Source: Deinandra increscens subsp. villosa (lineage: Eukaryota; Streptophyta; Magnoliopsida; Asterales; Asteraceae). From it: DNA of 64,000 nucleotides. Position numbers and translations under genes: made by a program. The stretch covers positions 1 through 64,000 of the forward strand of contig JBCNJP010000240.1 in NCBI GenBank assembly GCA_039602395.1, written 5' to 3'. The notes under the pieces are model-generated. The model worked only from the letters and a program-made list of their open reading frames with translations. It did no database searches and was not told the origin of the DNA. Of the stretch, positions 21,473 through 32,320 are shown piece after piece; within the stretch, counting starts at the first letter, position 1, and each line of letters begins with the position of its first letter.

Positions 21473-22765
21473 TCCAACATATTAGGTGTTCTTCTAGAGC
21501 CCCTAAGCTCGAGCCTAGAACAGACTCTAAGACTAAGTATCGTGTTAATTATTCCCTGACTTAGGCGGAAGTCTGTGTGTTAGGAAGCTATTAAGGTTTA
21601 GTGTAAGGTCGGTGGTAGTTTGAGCCTTGCAAACTGACTTTCCTACCTACACGTGCGCTAAGACTCGATGAATCCAAACAGACATATGAACGTTGATAGT
21701 CTCCTAAGAGTGTGTGTCAGTGCATAGGACCTATCATCTTTAGTATGAATTAGGGTTCAGTACCCTAGGAGTGTGTTGGGTGACTATTTTCCTTGTTGTA
21801 TTCTATATTTATTCTGAACAGGTACCATTGAAATGTTCGAATGTGGTAAATTTATTCGCAATCAGGTAGCAAAGGTAGCAGAGAAAGCAAAGGAAATAGA
21901 TTTGAAGAAGGGCTTAGTCAGCCGGCACAACTACTTAGTCTGGATATGTCAGTCAATCTGATTCTTCCAATTGAATATTGAAAGAAAATCCTTTCTATGG
22001 TAGCATCAGCCATTGGAATGTCAAAATTCTCAAAGAAGATGAGATATAAGCTTTGTATGTCCGTGCATCTAGGACAAATACTTCAGATATCTTCGGCATA
22101 ATGGGAAGCACCGAAGACTGTAGCTGATGTAGTTCTAGAGGAAGACGGGGAAGAACATTAAGTGGGAGAACCAGTTCTACAACAACACTTCCGTGATCGC
22201 ATAGTGATTGCAGTTTCATTAGGATACTATGTCAATTATCATTCTGAATAACATTCTTGTCAAGTCTTTGTCTCCCTATCTTATGTCGTAAACACTAGAG
22301 ATGAGCAGAATAGTCAATCCCTATGGGACAAGAATTGATAGTTGCAACACCCCAAGTGGAGACATTGGAGAATGTTCCTATCCAGATTGTAGTATTAACT
22401 CGAGATATTCGCAACCATATGTGGTAGCAACACTTCAAGTCCAGTACGTGCAGTGAGTAGCTAGCTGGTCATTATAGTGTTCTATACCTATAGTATTCTA
22501 ACAGTCTACCAGCCCATCCATATGTGCTACCAGTTGATTTATATATAGTATATCTCCGCCCTACCTATTTCAACCATACTGCCACTGTTCTACCCATATA
22601 AGCTTTACCCACCTTATGTGGAGTCACATCTAGTTTTATTTTCTAGATTGAGTATCACGTATCCATACTCTCTTCATCAAGAACTAGTGAGACCTAGTGT
22701 GAGGTCCCCAGTTGTGAATGTCTTGGTGGAAGGGAATAGCATGATAACCATAAAGATAACTGAAC
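21473..22765 (+). other. Decayed 5' interior of the Gypsy element
   Basis: The gag region would be expected here, but I can only see short broken frames and no zinc knuckle. Nothing can be named. Confidence 0.4.
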
Positions 22766-22769
22766 ATGA

Positions 22770-24640
22770 AAAGAGAAAAAAATGGTGAAGATTTGTAAGA
22801 AGGCGACTAATATTAGTGGAGCTGACAACACTTGGGAAGAAGAAACTAATGTGTTCAGAACTATACATAAAAATAATAAAAATATCCTAGACCTAGACAC
22901 ATCTAATTTTACCGAAACTCCTAAAACTAGACCGAACCTACAAGCAAGTGTACCTATCGGTGGCAGTATAGCTACAGAAGACCGGATATCGAACCCTAAG
23001 GACACTATGAACAAGACTCTAACCTAGGACCTAATGAATGGGAAATTTTGAATAATTTGGTTTTAAAATAAATAGATAATTAAATTAACTAAACTAACTA
23101 TCTAACTAATAACCGAAGCAGGGAACTTAGGAATCACCAAAGATGAGGAAGTTGCCACCTAGACCTAGAATTATAACTAACACTAACAACTCTACCCGGC
23201 CATGCCAATTCTGTAGGAACCAAGATCTTAAGCCACAATCTCTAGAAACCCTACGAGCCCCCGAATCACTCTGCGGACGTTACTGATAAGACACCTAAGA
23301 GAATGGAATAAACGTATTGGTTTGGTTAGCTCACATTTTAAGTCCATCCTAACTGATAAACTCTAACGTTCGAACAATTGGTTCACCTTTTGATTTCTTC
23401 CCAATCCACCTACCCTAACCACCTTCGAAACAATCTAAGACACCCTAAGATAAGCGAAACTATCTCTATTTCCTACAACTGACACGAATAGCAAATTAGT
23501 CAAAATTCCTAGGGCGCTTCCTTTTGAGATAATGTTAACCTAGTTCATTAACTAACCCGACTACCCGACATCTATCATCCTTTTGAGCTTAATTAGACAG
23601 GCAGAATGTTGAATTAACGATATCAATTACCAACTAATTCTATGATCTACCAAATTAGCAAAGCACATTCAATAGAAAACACAAAGTCAACCTATTAAAC
23701 TACCTAACTCTAACCAAAAGACATTCGCAAGCTAGGCAAGAACAAATCAATAATATCAACCCTAAAAACAATACGCGTATGCATCCGATTTCAAAAAAAT
23801 AGAGGACTTTAAAGAGCATCAATTCATACTAAAAATTGTCATAAAACGAACAAGAGTCGGAAATATTAATTAGTCATCAAACGGTCTAGGTAGTAACATA
23901 AATTTAGTTCATAATGCAAGGCCGAACATAACAAAACCGAAATTACCGTTCATCGAAAAAAATAAAAATAATTGAGTAATCTACCTACTAGGTTAAATTA
24001 ATTCAGCAGCCTAGCAAAATTAATTCGAGCAAAATTAATTCAGCAGTCTGCTGCTTAGTTAATTATTTGACCAATTGACTTGCTAGACTGCCTGCTTCAA
24101 TTTCTTTTCTCCGAGCTTCGTCCGTAGCCTTCTGTCTCATTCTAATTGTCCTTTTGTTCTCCCTTTTTTCCCTCCCTCTGTCGTAGGGTTTTTCCTCCTT
24201 TTATACTAATTGCTCTCCTCAATTTTGTTGCGTGATGAATGATGATCCCCTTTAATTGCATGCCGACATATAAGTCGGTTTCCTCGACTCTTTTTTCCTC
24301 CGTTCCTTCATTCCTAATTCACAATTAACATGAACTTTTACATATTACGATTCAGCCCCTGATCTTAAGTATAATTATATGCCAATCCCTGAAGCTTATT
24401 AATTATTTTTTTAAACCTTGAACTTCGATATAATATCATACCATCCCCTCGGGCTTTTATGTCAACCTAACAACAATCATAATAAACCATTTTGAGCACA
24501 ACTGAATCACATTTAATCAAACACGAGACTCAATTAATTACTAAACTCACACTAAAATTGTACAAAAATGACTCAATAGCACACTAAGACTCAAATACTA
24601 TAAAATAGATAAAAACAAAAAAAAAATGATTCAAACTCGA
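22770..24640 (-). repeat. Possible Tat/Retand-type LTR fragment, minus strand
   Basis: Read on the minus strand this has a TATA-like AGTATAAAAGGAGG near 24190-24205 and long non-coding A/T-rich flanks. A block near 22890-22995 (ACCTATCGGTGG, AGACCGGATATCGAACC) resembles sequence commonly found near LTR/leader junctions of plant Gypsy elements. Ends are not fixed. It appears inserted in the Gypsy interior. Confidence 0.35.
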
Positions 24641-25500
24641 CTCAATTTATATACAAGAATACCCGGAAAACGCTAGGACAGGAAGAATGGAGATGCAGGG
24701 ATGAAGACTGTTAGTGGTTTTAACTGTTGTTTGTTTGATATTTGACTATCTTATATGTGGCAGGCTATGTTTTTGCCTGTGTGTTTGTCTTATGTGTAGG
24801 AGTATGTTTGTGATGTTTCTACAATACCGGTTACTCTTGGTAGCCGGGATAAGATAATAATTTTGTTTGATTTTGAATGATTTAGTGTGTATAATATGTT
24901 TTGCATACACGAAATTTAGTCTAAGTATAGACTTTGGATATAAGAATTCTAAGTGCTGGTAGGACACATTTAGGGAATTCCGTTGTGTGTGATTGATACT
25001 CGTAGTCCATGACATCACAATTATCTATCATTGAACCGACAACGCGTATAATTGTAAACAACCTTGAAAACACGTGTTCCTTATGACGTCGTGATTCGTT
25101 AAAGGAAAAGTTAAATCTAAGTCATAGATGCATGAAGAGCAATTCCTATCCAATATTCCTAATGTAACTTGCCATTATGGCAAGCTTGCTTTCAACCGAA
25201 GGCACGAAGTTATGGCTAATGAGCATGATGATGATCAATCTATCCATGTTGTGGACACTGGAGACCTAATAGTGGAGCAACTACGCCGAAAAGAAAAGGA
25301 TTGCAGTATTTATAAATTGGTAGGGGCTGAGTTAACAGCAACATTTCCTAGCATGTTGTCTAAAGGAAAGGAGGAAAGAAGCATGAAGAAAAAGTGAAAT
25401 TGGTTTAGACAATTGATTTTGAGGAAAGTAGTTCCTGAAAGTGAATCTAAGAACCTGGAGAGTGAATTCAATAATCTGAACATGAAAAGTACTATTTATA

Positions 25501-25505
<5 letters not shown>
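24641..25505. other. Unassigned interior sequence with one short ORF
   Basis: A frame at 25128-25397 encodes 89 acidic/basic residues (VVDTGDLIVEQLRRKEKDC). I do not recognise it; it may be a remnant of the Gypsy polyprotein or random. Nothing else is visible here. Confidence 0.35.

Positions 25506-25550
<45 letters not shown>
25506..25550. repeat. (TA)n microsatellite, left of MITE
   Basis: Uninterrupted TA repeat that ends exactly where the MITE terminus AGGGTGAGG begins. Confidence 0.95.
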
Positions 25551-25555
<5 letters not shown>

Positions 25556-25738
25556 GAGGTTCATTGTAGACACTTTCGCATGTGAAATGGCTCCTTTTCA
25601 CATGTGAAATTTTCTGAATAATGAGAAAAAAGAAAAAAAGAAAAAAAGAAATTAATCACAACCATTAGATCAAGATATCTAATGGTGAAAAAAGGTGTCT
25701 ACATGTCTACACTTATGAGGGTGTCTACAATGAACTTT

Positions 25739-25742
<4 letters not shown>
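25551..25742 (+). mobile_element. MITE in a TA microsatellite (family A)
   Basis: A 192-bp element starting AGGGTGAGGTTCATTGTAGA and ending GTGTCTACAATGAACTTTTC plus ACT. The inner 17 bases of each end are inverted copies. It is flanked on both sides by long TA tracts. A diverged, reversed copy is at 30925-31084. No coding capacity. Confidence 0.75.

Positions 25743-25795
<53 letters not shown>
25743..25795. repeat. (TA)n microsatellite, right of MITE
   Basis: TA repeat of about 53 bp directly following the MITE. Confidence 0.95.
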
Positions 25796-25798
<3 letters not shown>

Positions 25799-26987
25799 TT
25801 TGAAAAAGACAAGAGTTGAAGTGAAGTTCGTTAGCTTGAACTTGTATGCAAGCTCTTGGAAGCTACACATGTGTTGATTTTAGAAGTTTACAATATTTTG
25901 GGGTCGGTGGTGACAAGGGCAATAGCTTAAGGTACAAGTCTACCATTTATGTATAGACCATCCATCATTTGTAACATGGATCAAAACTAGTTTAGTTGGG
26001 ATTTAAGAATACGACTGTCGCAAAGGTCTTTGTAGAATGATAAGGGAATGGATAATGGATGGGAAGAATCGAGCCTTGCACATATTGGAATGGCATAATG
26101 TACAAGAATAATGCATACATGAGCCATAATGGTAATTTTGAGAAGAGTGACAAATGAATCATGCAAATCAGTAGCATGAAATATTGTAATCAGTGATAAT
26201 AGAGAAGAATAGTAAGTGTCTACAAGTAACTAAATATATGATACAAGTTTTATAATGCAAATGTTACCACTTTGAAGAATGTCAATGAGCTCCTTATATT
26301 GGTGCCTTAAATGGTTGGCATTAATGAGAGGTAGATTCATAGGTTCACTTGAGATTTGGATCTAAGAATTTGAGCTAATGTGAGATCGGACAAGTCCAGG
26401 ACATTGGAGTCAGCTATAGACTTCATTGCTATTTTTAATATAGGGTGAATTAGGATTATTTTTTTGGATAATCTTCTTTATCGCCAACTCATGATCCTTG
26501 GTCCAATTTGTTAAAAAGGTCTCTTTATTGTTGATTGTATTCCTTTGTTCTCTTGTGATTCGATCTAATCATTAAGATGCATGGATGGGGGACTTATAGG
26601 GCACAGTTTAAGGCAAATTGACGTTTATGGTTCTAGAACGTACTCGTGAATTTGCAGGTACATAAGTGCACCTTTAGAGTCCTATTGTGTAGATTAATGT
26701 TCCTTAAAATCCTATAATACTACTCTTATAATTCATTCACATCCTGCTTGAGAAATCATTTTTAATATCTTGTTAGCTTATATCGTGTCGGGAGTTAATG
26801 TAGCATTCAGTTTGTGTTATTTCGAGATTAGCAACTCCTCGAACTTTTCTCTTAGAGAGTTTAAAAACCCTAAACCTATTATCATCTGAGTATGCAAGAT
26901 TTCAAGATTCGGTGGAACTCTTTATCCTCAATCATAACATTGTTGTTTATTCAATTGTTTGTAAAATTCCGTGTAATATGAATGCAA
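25796..26987 (+). other. Decayed Gypsy interior, no domains seen
   Basis: No recognisable domain upstream of the RT remnant. The frames are short and broken. Confidence 0.4.
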
Positions 26988-27830
26988 GAATTAAAGAGTC
27001 AGTTGGAGGAACTTTTCGACAAGAGTCTTTTAGGTTTCTGTACATCGTCTTAAGGAGCACTTGTGCTCTTTATAAAGAAGAATGATGGACTGATATGGAT
27101 GTGCACTAATTGTCGTGATCTCAACCAAAGGACAGTCAAGAACAAGTATCCTTTACCCAGGATCGATGACTTAATTAATGAATTGCAAGGAAATAGTTAT
27201 ATCTTTATAACATATTTTAGATCTGTTTACCACCAAGTGAAAGCTAGGAAGGAAGATATTCTAAGGTCAACATTTAAAACAATGAAAGTGTTAGAACTAC
27301 TGTGGAAGGAGAAGATTTATGCAAAATTTCCAAAATGCAACTGTTGGTTTCGTGAAATACAATTTCTCAAAAATATAGTAAGCAGTGCTGGTATTCAGGT
27401 CGATCCAGCAAAAGTTGAAGCCACAATGAAATAGGGGCAACCCAAATATTCAATGGAAATCATATGTTTTCCGGGATTAGCGAGGTATAATAGGGGATTC
27501 ATTTTAGATTTCTCTAAGATGTCCATACCCTTGACAGTGTTGATACAAAAGAACATTAAATTTGAATGGAAAACAAAACTATACTAATGATTTTGAATTA
27601 CTGAAACAAGAGCTAAGTATTGTTCCTATTTTCTCACTATCTGGATGATTTGACGACTTTGTGTTATATTGGAATGAGTCAACTAATGGACTTGGTTGTG
27701 TACTCATACAACATGATAGGGTAATGACGTATGCCTATAGGCAACTTAGGGTACATGAAAAGAATTACCCTACATATGACCTGGACTTGTGTGTAGTAAT
27801 GATCGCGTTAGAAATTTCCAATACTATTTG
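26988..27830 (+). pseudogene. Ty3/Gypsy RT-RNase H remnant
   Basis: From 26988 the frame encodes ELKSQLEELFDKSLLG, a TAA (27051-27053), then VLFIKKNDG, RDLNQRTVKNKYPLPRIDDL and FRSVYHQVKARKEDI, clear Ty3/Gypsy RT wording. After RSTFKT it jumps straight to LLWKEKIYAKFPKCNCW. The stretch holding the YxDD active site is deleted in frame, and the RT cannot work. A TAG at 27432-27434 precedes ICFPGLARYNRGFI and the tether to RNase H. RNase H follows near 27645-27815 with YWNESTNGLGCVLIQ, where the usual catalytic Asp before the small residue is Asn. Integrase and chromodomain are not found before the PPT at 28153. Confidence 0.8.
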
Positions 27831-28152
27831 TGTGAAATAAATTTGTAGTATATTTTGTTCTTAGATGTCTCTTCAGTCATACCGAGCCGAATATGCGTCA
27901 AATACGATGGATGGGGGTCTTAAGTGGTTACGACTAAGAGATTAAATACTATTAGGAAAAATTTAATGTAGTGGTCAATGCTTGAAGCAGAAAAGAGAGA
28001 CCTAAACTGCTTCGAGTAAGAGCAATGTGGATTGATATGAAAATAAGACTAGTTGATTAAGTCAAAAAGTCCGTAGAAAAACATTGCATGTGATGTGGTA
28101 TATGGTTACTCCCCGTCTGATTAGGTGATGTGAATTTCGGGACGAAATTTCT

Positions 28153-28167
28153 TTAAGGAGGGGAAAA
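28153..28167 (+). other. Polypurine tract of the Gypsy element
   Basis: TTAAGGAGGGGAAAA directly precedes TGTAACAACTG at 28168; upstream GGGACGAAATTTC is typical of plant chromovirus 3' ends. Confidence 0.8.
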
Positions 28168-28945
28168 TGTAACAACTGTGAAAACTTCAATAAATCGCCG
28201 CGTAATTTTCCGTTTATGAACTGGACTCGGTAAGCCCAGTTAGGCTAATTAAGAGATCTGCGGGCCAACAAAAGCCCAATTTCTATAAGAAAGCTCCGGA
28301 AAAAGTGTTTGAAGTATTCTAACTAGTTGTTATGCTATTTGAGATATTTCAGAATGATAAAAGATGAGTTCGTCCGGAATCGGCAGAGCTTGCCGTTAGA
28401 TCGGTTAACATATCAAATAACCAGAGACATTATCATAAATATGATGAATTCATGAGAGCATTCACAACCCATCCCCCATCCTCATCCCTATAATTTATAC
28501 TTTTATCATTACTTTTTCTCTCTCTTCCACTCACAACCACAATTAAATAATACTTTTTTATACCCTCATCATTACCTTTTCTCTCTCTTTCAATCACACA
28601 AAACCCCAAATTAAAAAAAATCACCAGTTTTTTCATCAAATATAGGGGTGAACAGTAATTTTTCCTATCTCCTTACTCACAACCACTTACAACTAAACCC
28701 CAAATTTTAGGGTTTTACCTCACAATATTATAGGGGGTGGGTTGTGAATGCTCTGAGTTATTAATATGGACATAATAGGGCGGATGTTAAGGTTTGCAAG
28801 AAAGGTTATTCGAATTATCAAACGCGATGTGCTCGCGGAATTGATAACTAAAAATTAACACGCGTATGTCACTGACAGTGACAGGAAGGTCACTGAGACA
28901 TAATCAGAGAATCTGACATTGCTAGATACGTGATCATTGATGTTC
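28168..28945 (+). repeat. 3' LTR of the Gypsy element (5' part only)
   Basis: Matches 11906-12383 except for the MITE at 28456-28753. Similarity stops after TGATCATTGATGTTC; what follows looks like a CACTA end, and the remaining ~2.9 kb of LTR is not found. Confidence 0.75.
28456..28753. mobile_element. Tourist-like MITE, 298 bp
   Basis: Ends GAGCATTCACAACCCA and its inverted copy TGGGTTGTGAATGCTC, flanked by TGA (28453-28455, 28754-28756). The 5' LTR at 12180-12200 shows the empty site, confirming the boundaries and the 3-bp duplication. Terminus and target length fit PIF/Harbinger (Tourist). No coding capacity. Confidence 0.88.
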
Positions 28946-29262
28946 CGAATATATGTTTTTAGTCACATAAATTAAAAATCAAACAAAAAAGTGACATTTG
29001 GTCACATTTGGCCACACTTTTCCAGTGTGGCTAATAAATTTCACATTTTTTTTGTAAAAGTGTGGCTAAAGGTTTTCAGAAGGTGTGTTTTTCGTCACAT
29101 GAATAAAAAATATGTGGATAAAAGGCCCTAAAAGCTATATATTCCGTCACACGTAGAAAAAATGTGTGGCAAAAACTAGTGTGAATGACGTCACACTTTA
29201 AAAAAAAGTGCTACTGGGCGATTTCTGTAAAATACTGACTAAAGCCCAATTTTAACGTAGTG
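28946..29262 (-). mobile_element. CACTA-like terminus
   Basis: On the minus strand the end reads CACTACGTTAAAATTGGG, similar to CACTA ends (CACTACNNGAAAA), followed by repeated GTGTGAC/GCCACAC subterminal motifs in both directions. The other end is not found, and the left edge coincides with the break in the Gypsy LTR. Confidence 0.45.
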
Positions 29263-30070
29263 TGATCACATGATTCATCAAGTTTTATATGAATTTACCA
29301 ATATTCTACAAGTTTATATTCATCATCATAACTAGCTAGATTCCATCTAGCTACCAATGAACCTCTCAACAGTTACTACTATCATGACAATAAATATGAC
29401 AAACTAACACTAGTACTCAATATTTTTTGCTATTTGATCAAGTTTTCTCATTACCCATTATGTGGGTTAGGAAAATTGAAAGAATGAGAGCTAGGGTTTA
29501 TACCATGAAAAATACTTGCAAACTCATAATCATCAATCTATTATCAATTTGTGTCATGTAAGCCTCAATTTTGAGATTTAAGCTTCAGTTTCATGGATTT
29601 AGGTGTGTGTGTTAAATTTCGCAAGAACAAAAAGGGTGTTCTTGTTTTTCTCTGATCATTTATGTGTACCACTATTAGAATGAGGTTCATTGTAGACACT
29701 TGAGTTGTGAATACCTTGAGTTGTGAATGGATATAATGAAAACCCTCTTGAGTTGTGAATACCTTGAAAACTCTCTTAGAGCCATAGATCTTCATGATCA
29801 ATGGTTGTGGTTGAAAGAGAATCTTTTTTCTTTTTCTTTTACCTTTTTTATAAAGGTTTTAATACCCAAAAGGGTATTATAGTAATCTTCTATCTTTTTT
29901 CTCTCTCATACTTTTTCAATTCCAAGACACTCATCATTGTTACATATTTCCTACTTTTTCACTTACTAACACACTTATCATTACTACCTATTCCTTACTT
30001 TTTTTTCTCTTTCTCTCTCTTTCTCTTCCTTTTTTACTTTCCCTCTCTTACTTTTTCAATGCAAGACACT
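29263..30070. other. Unassigned, with a rearranged family-A MITE trace
   Basis: ATGAGGTTCATTGTAGACACTT at 29680-29701 (the first 20 bases match the family-A end) is followed by repeated CTTGAGTTGTGAATACC and by CAATGGTTGTGGTTGAA, which resembles family-A interior. T-rich low-complexity sequence fills 29820-30060. No gene seen. Confidence 0.4.
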
Positions 30071-30074
30071 GGGT

Positions 30075-30883
30075 GTTACATATGTAAAAAATAATAAATC
30101 TCCATATATTATTTGAATCTACATATGTAAAAAATGTTACTACTATTAAACATTCTGCTAACAACATATTACATATGTAATGATACTACTATTAAGTATT
30201 CTGTTGACATCATTTTACATATGTAAATTATCTGGATATATGAAACAAAAAAATGACAAATATATTTTATTAATTTGTAAGAAGTTGTTACAATCAACAT
30301 TAAACATAAACATGTTTTATATGAAATGATTAAAAAAAATATAACAAGTTAACAAAAATATATAAAAGGTAATTGTTCTTGAGTTTTTGATAATCAGCTT
30401 CATCTTTGACAAAAAAATCTCGTAACATGCGAAGAAAAAAAATCACTAGTTCATATACGTAAACATCATAACATTTTACATATGTAAATTCAAGTAATTT
30501 ACATACGTAATTTTCATCTAAATTTACGTATGTAGCATATGTAATTTATATATGAATATTCAAATAATATATGGAGATTTAACATTAAACAAATAAAAAA
30601 TTATATATGTAACGTAATTTACATATGTAATTTAAATATATAATTTAAATAGATAACAAGAGATAACATGTTACAAACATAAATTTACATATGTAAATTT
30701 AAAATAGATAATGAGATATAACATGTTACGTAAAAGAATATATATAAAAGCTAACAAAAGTATATAAAAACTAATTATTCTTGAGTTCTTAATAATCATC
30801 TAATAACCATCTTCATCTGTATGTTACATATGTAAATTCAAGTAATTTACATATGTAAAATTCAAGTAATTTACAAATGTAAA

Positions 30884-30885
<2 letters not shown>
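30075..30885. repeat. Cluster of TTTACATATGTAAA palindromes with a 23-bp inverted repeat
   Basis: At least twelve copies of ACATATGTAA or ACATACGTAA are scattered over 810 bp. A perfect 23-bp inverted repeat (30096-30118 and 30558-30580, core CTCCATATATTATTTG) frames the left half. No coding frame. Confidence 0.8.

Positions 30886-30887
<2 letters not shown>

Positions 30888-30924
<37 letters not shown>
30888..30924. repeat. (TA)n microsatellite
   Basis: TA tract of about 37 bp, directly before a reversed family-A MITE. Confidence 0.95.
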
Positions 30925-30926
<2 letters not shown>

Positions 30927-31084
30927 CACCTTAAAAAGTGTAAACCATAGACACATTTTTTCACCATTATATCTATGGATCTAATAGTTGTTGTGATTAA
31001 TTAATTTTTTTTCTCATTTTTTATAAAATTTCACATGTGAAATAGAGTTACTTCGCATATGAAAATGTCTATAATGAACTTCAC
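30925..31084 (-). mobile_element. Family-A MITE copy, reversed and truncated
   Basis: On the minus strand it aligns along its length with the MITE at 25551 (GAAGTTCATTATAGACA, TTTCACATGTGAAATTTT, ATTAATCACAAC, AATGGTGAAAAAA.GTGTCTA). It lacks the last ~20 bases of that end. Confidence 0.7.
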
Positions 31085-31105
31085 CACATACATACACACA
31101 CACAT

Positions 31106-31825
31106 AGGGTAAGGATCCTACATAAACATATCTTATTGCGTAAACAAATATTAAAATCTTTATAATTTCTTCATACCTTAATGATTTTCATGAAACTTGC
31201 ACCAAAGGTCTTAAAATTATGTTATCTTTAATTCTGGAAAAAAGATTTAAATAATTAACGTTTCGTGTTTTTTTTTGCGCTGCACATGTGCATCATAACA
31301 TTAGTACTACACAAAGACAAATTATCTTGCGAACAATCACCCCTTATGTTGAAAACTTATAAAATACACTAAAACCTTTATGGTACTAATGATAATGCTA
31401 CATAGTGCAAATATGCAACACAAAATAAAGAAAATATAAAACATTACAACTATAAGATTTACGGTGCAACTTATTTTTAAAAATATTTATATATACTACG
31501 CTTATGAGGTCCTTTAAGGTGTGTTGCACATGCGAATAATAAAAAAACACGAAAAAATAACAACATTATAAGATTTATAGTGCGACTTATAAAATAATAT
31601 ATTAACGTATACTACATGTATGAGTTTTTTTTGTGCTGCACATGTGCATCACACCAAAAAAAAAAACAAAACGTTAATTTTTTTAAATTTTTTAAATTTT
31701 TTTTCAGAAGTAAACATAACATAATTCTAATACTTTTGGTGAAATTTTGTTTAAAAAAATATTAACGTATGAAGAAGTTATAGAAGTTTAATATTTGTTT
31801 ACGCGTTTACGCATAATCCTCTTCC
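31106..31825 (+). mobile_element. MITE in TA/CA microsatellite (family D), 720 bp
   Basis: Begins AGGGTAAGGATCCTACATAA. Its right end, read on the minus strand, is AGGAAGAGGATTATGCGTAA. Both ends then share GCGTAAACAAATATTAAA and further similarity over about 60 bp. A CATACACACACA tract lies on the left and a TA tract on the right. Two copies of GCTGCACATGTGCATCA lie in the interior. Confidence 0.7.
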
Positions 31826-31840
31826 TATATATATATATAT

Positions 31841-32016
31841 AGGGTTAGGTTCAAATGAAAACTTTTTTATTTGAGAACCATTCTGAGCCACTAATTTTCA
31901 GGGGGGAGGCATTCAAATTCATGGGGGGGGGGGGGGGGGAATTCCTTATATATAACTTGTGGCTCAGAATAGTTCTCAAAAGTTCTCAAACTCAATTGGT
32001 TCTCAAATGATCCTCT

Positions 32017-32020
<4 letters not shown>
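31841..32020 (+). mobile_element. MITE in TA microsatellite (family E), copy 1
   Basis: Starts AGGGTTAGGTTCAAATGA and ends TCAAATGATCCTCTCCCT, inverted ends of about 16 bp. TA tracts on both sides. Contains a 17-base G run at 31923-31939. Confidence 0.8.

Positions 32021-32072
<52 letters not shown>
32021..32072. repeat. (TA)n between two family-E MITEs
   Basis: About 52 bp of pure TA. Confidence 0.95.
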
Positions 32073-32077
<5 letters not shown>

Positions 32078-32246
32078 TAGGTTCAAATGAGAACTTTTTC
32101 TTTTGAGAACTTTTGAGAACTAAATCTCAACCACAAATTTCAGGGGGGAACCACTACAATTCATGAGAGAGGGGATACATGTAAATAAACTTGTGGCTCA
32201 AATTAGTTCTTTTTAGTTCTCAAATCAAATTGGTTCTCAAATGATC

Positions 32247-32251
<5 letters not shown>
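32073..32251 (+). mobile_element. MITE in TA microsatellite (family E), copy 2
   Basis: Same ends and interior order as the copy at 31841 in the same orientation, with moderate divergence; TA tracts on both sides. Confidence 0.8.
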
Positions 32252-32309
<58 letters not shown>

Positions 32310-32320
32310 ATGTGTGTGTG
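32252..32320. repeat. (TA)n(TG)n compound microsatellite
   Basis: About 35 bp TA passing into about 34 bp TG. Confidence 0.95.

Larger units (their letters stand above)
11906..28945 (+). mobile_element. Gypsy (chromovirus-like) element, nested and decayed
   Basis: TGTAACAACTGTGAAAAC at 11906 recurs at 28168 right after a purine tract, and both copies continue alike for about 480 bp, so these are LTR starts. The 5' LTR ends GGTGTGACA at 21348, followed by GG T and the iMet primer site. The interior (21349-28167) keeps only an RT/RNase H remnant of Ty3/Gypsy type. Integrase is missing, so the chromovirus assignment rests on LTR style (TGTAAC...GTGTGACA, LTR above 3 kb) and RT wording and is tentative. 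A complete second retroelement lies inside the 5' LTR. The 3' LTR stops matching at about 28945. Confidence 0.75.

Noticed and set aside
21198..21485. Pro/Gly/Cys-rich proteins on both strands
   Set aside because: They are readings of the duplicated LTR-end/primer-site units.
25500..25610. Open frames made of Ile-Tyr repeats over TA tracts (also near 11640-11700)
   Set aside because: These are translations of the (TA)n microsatellite with no other support.
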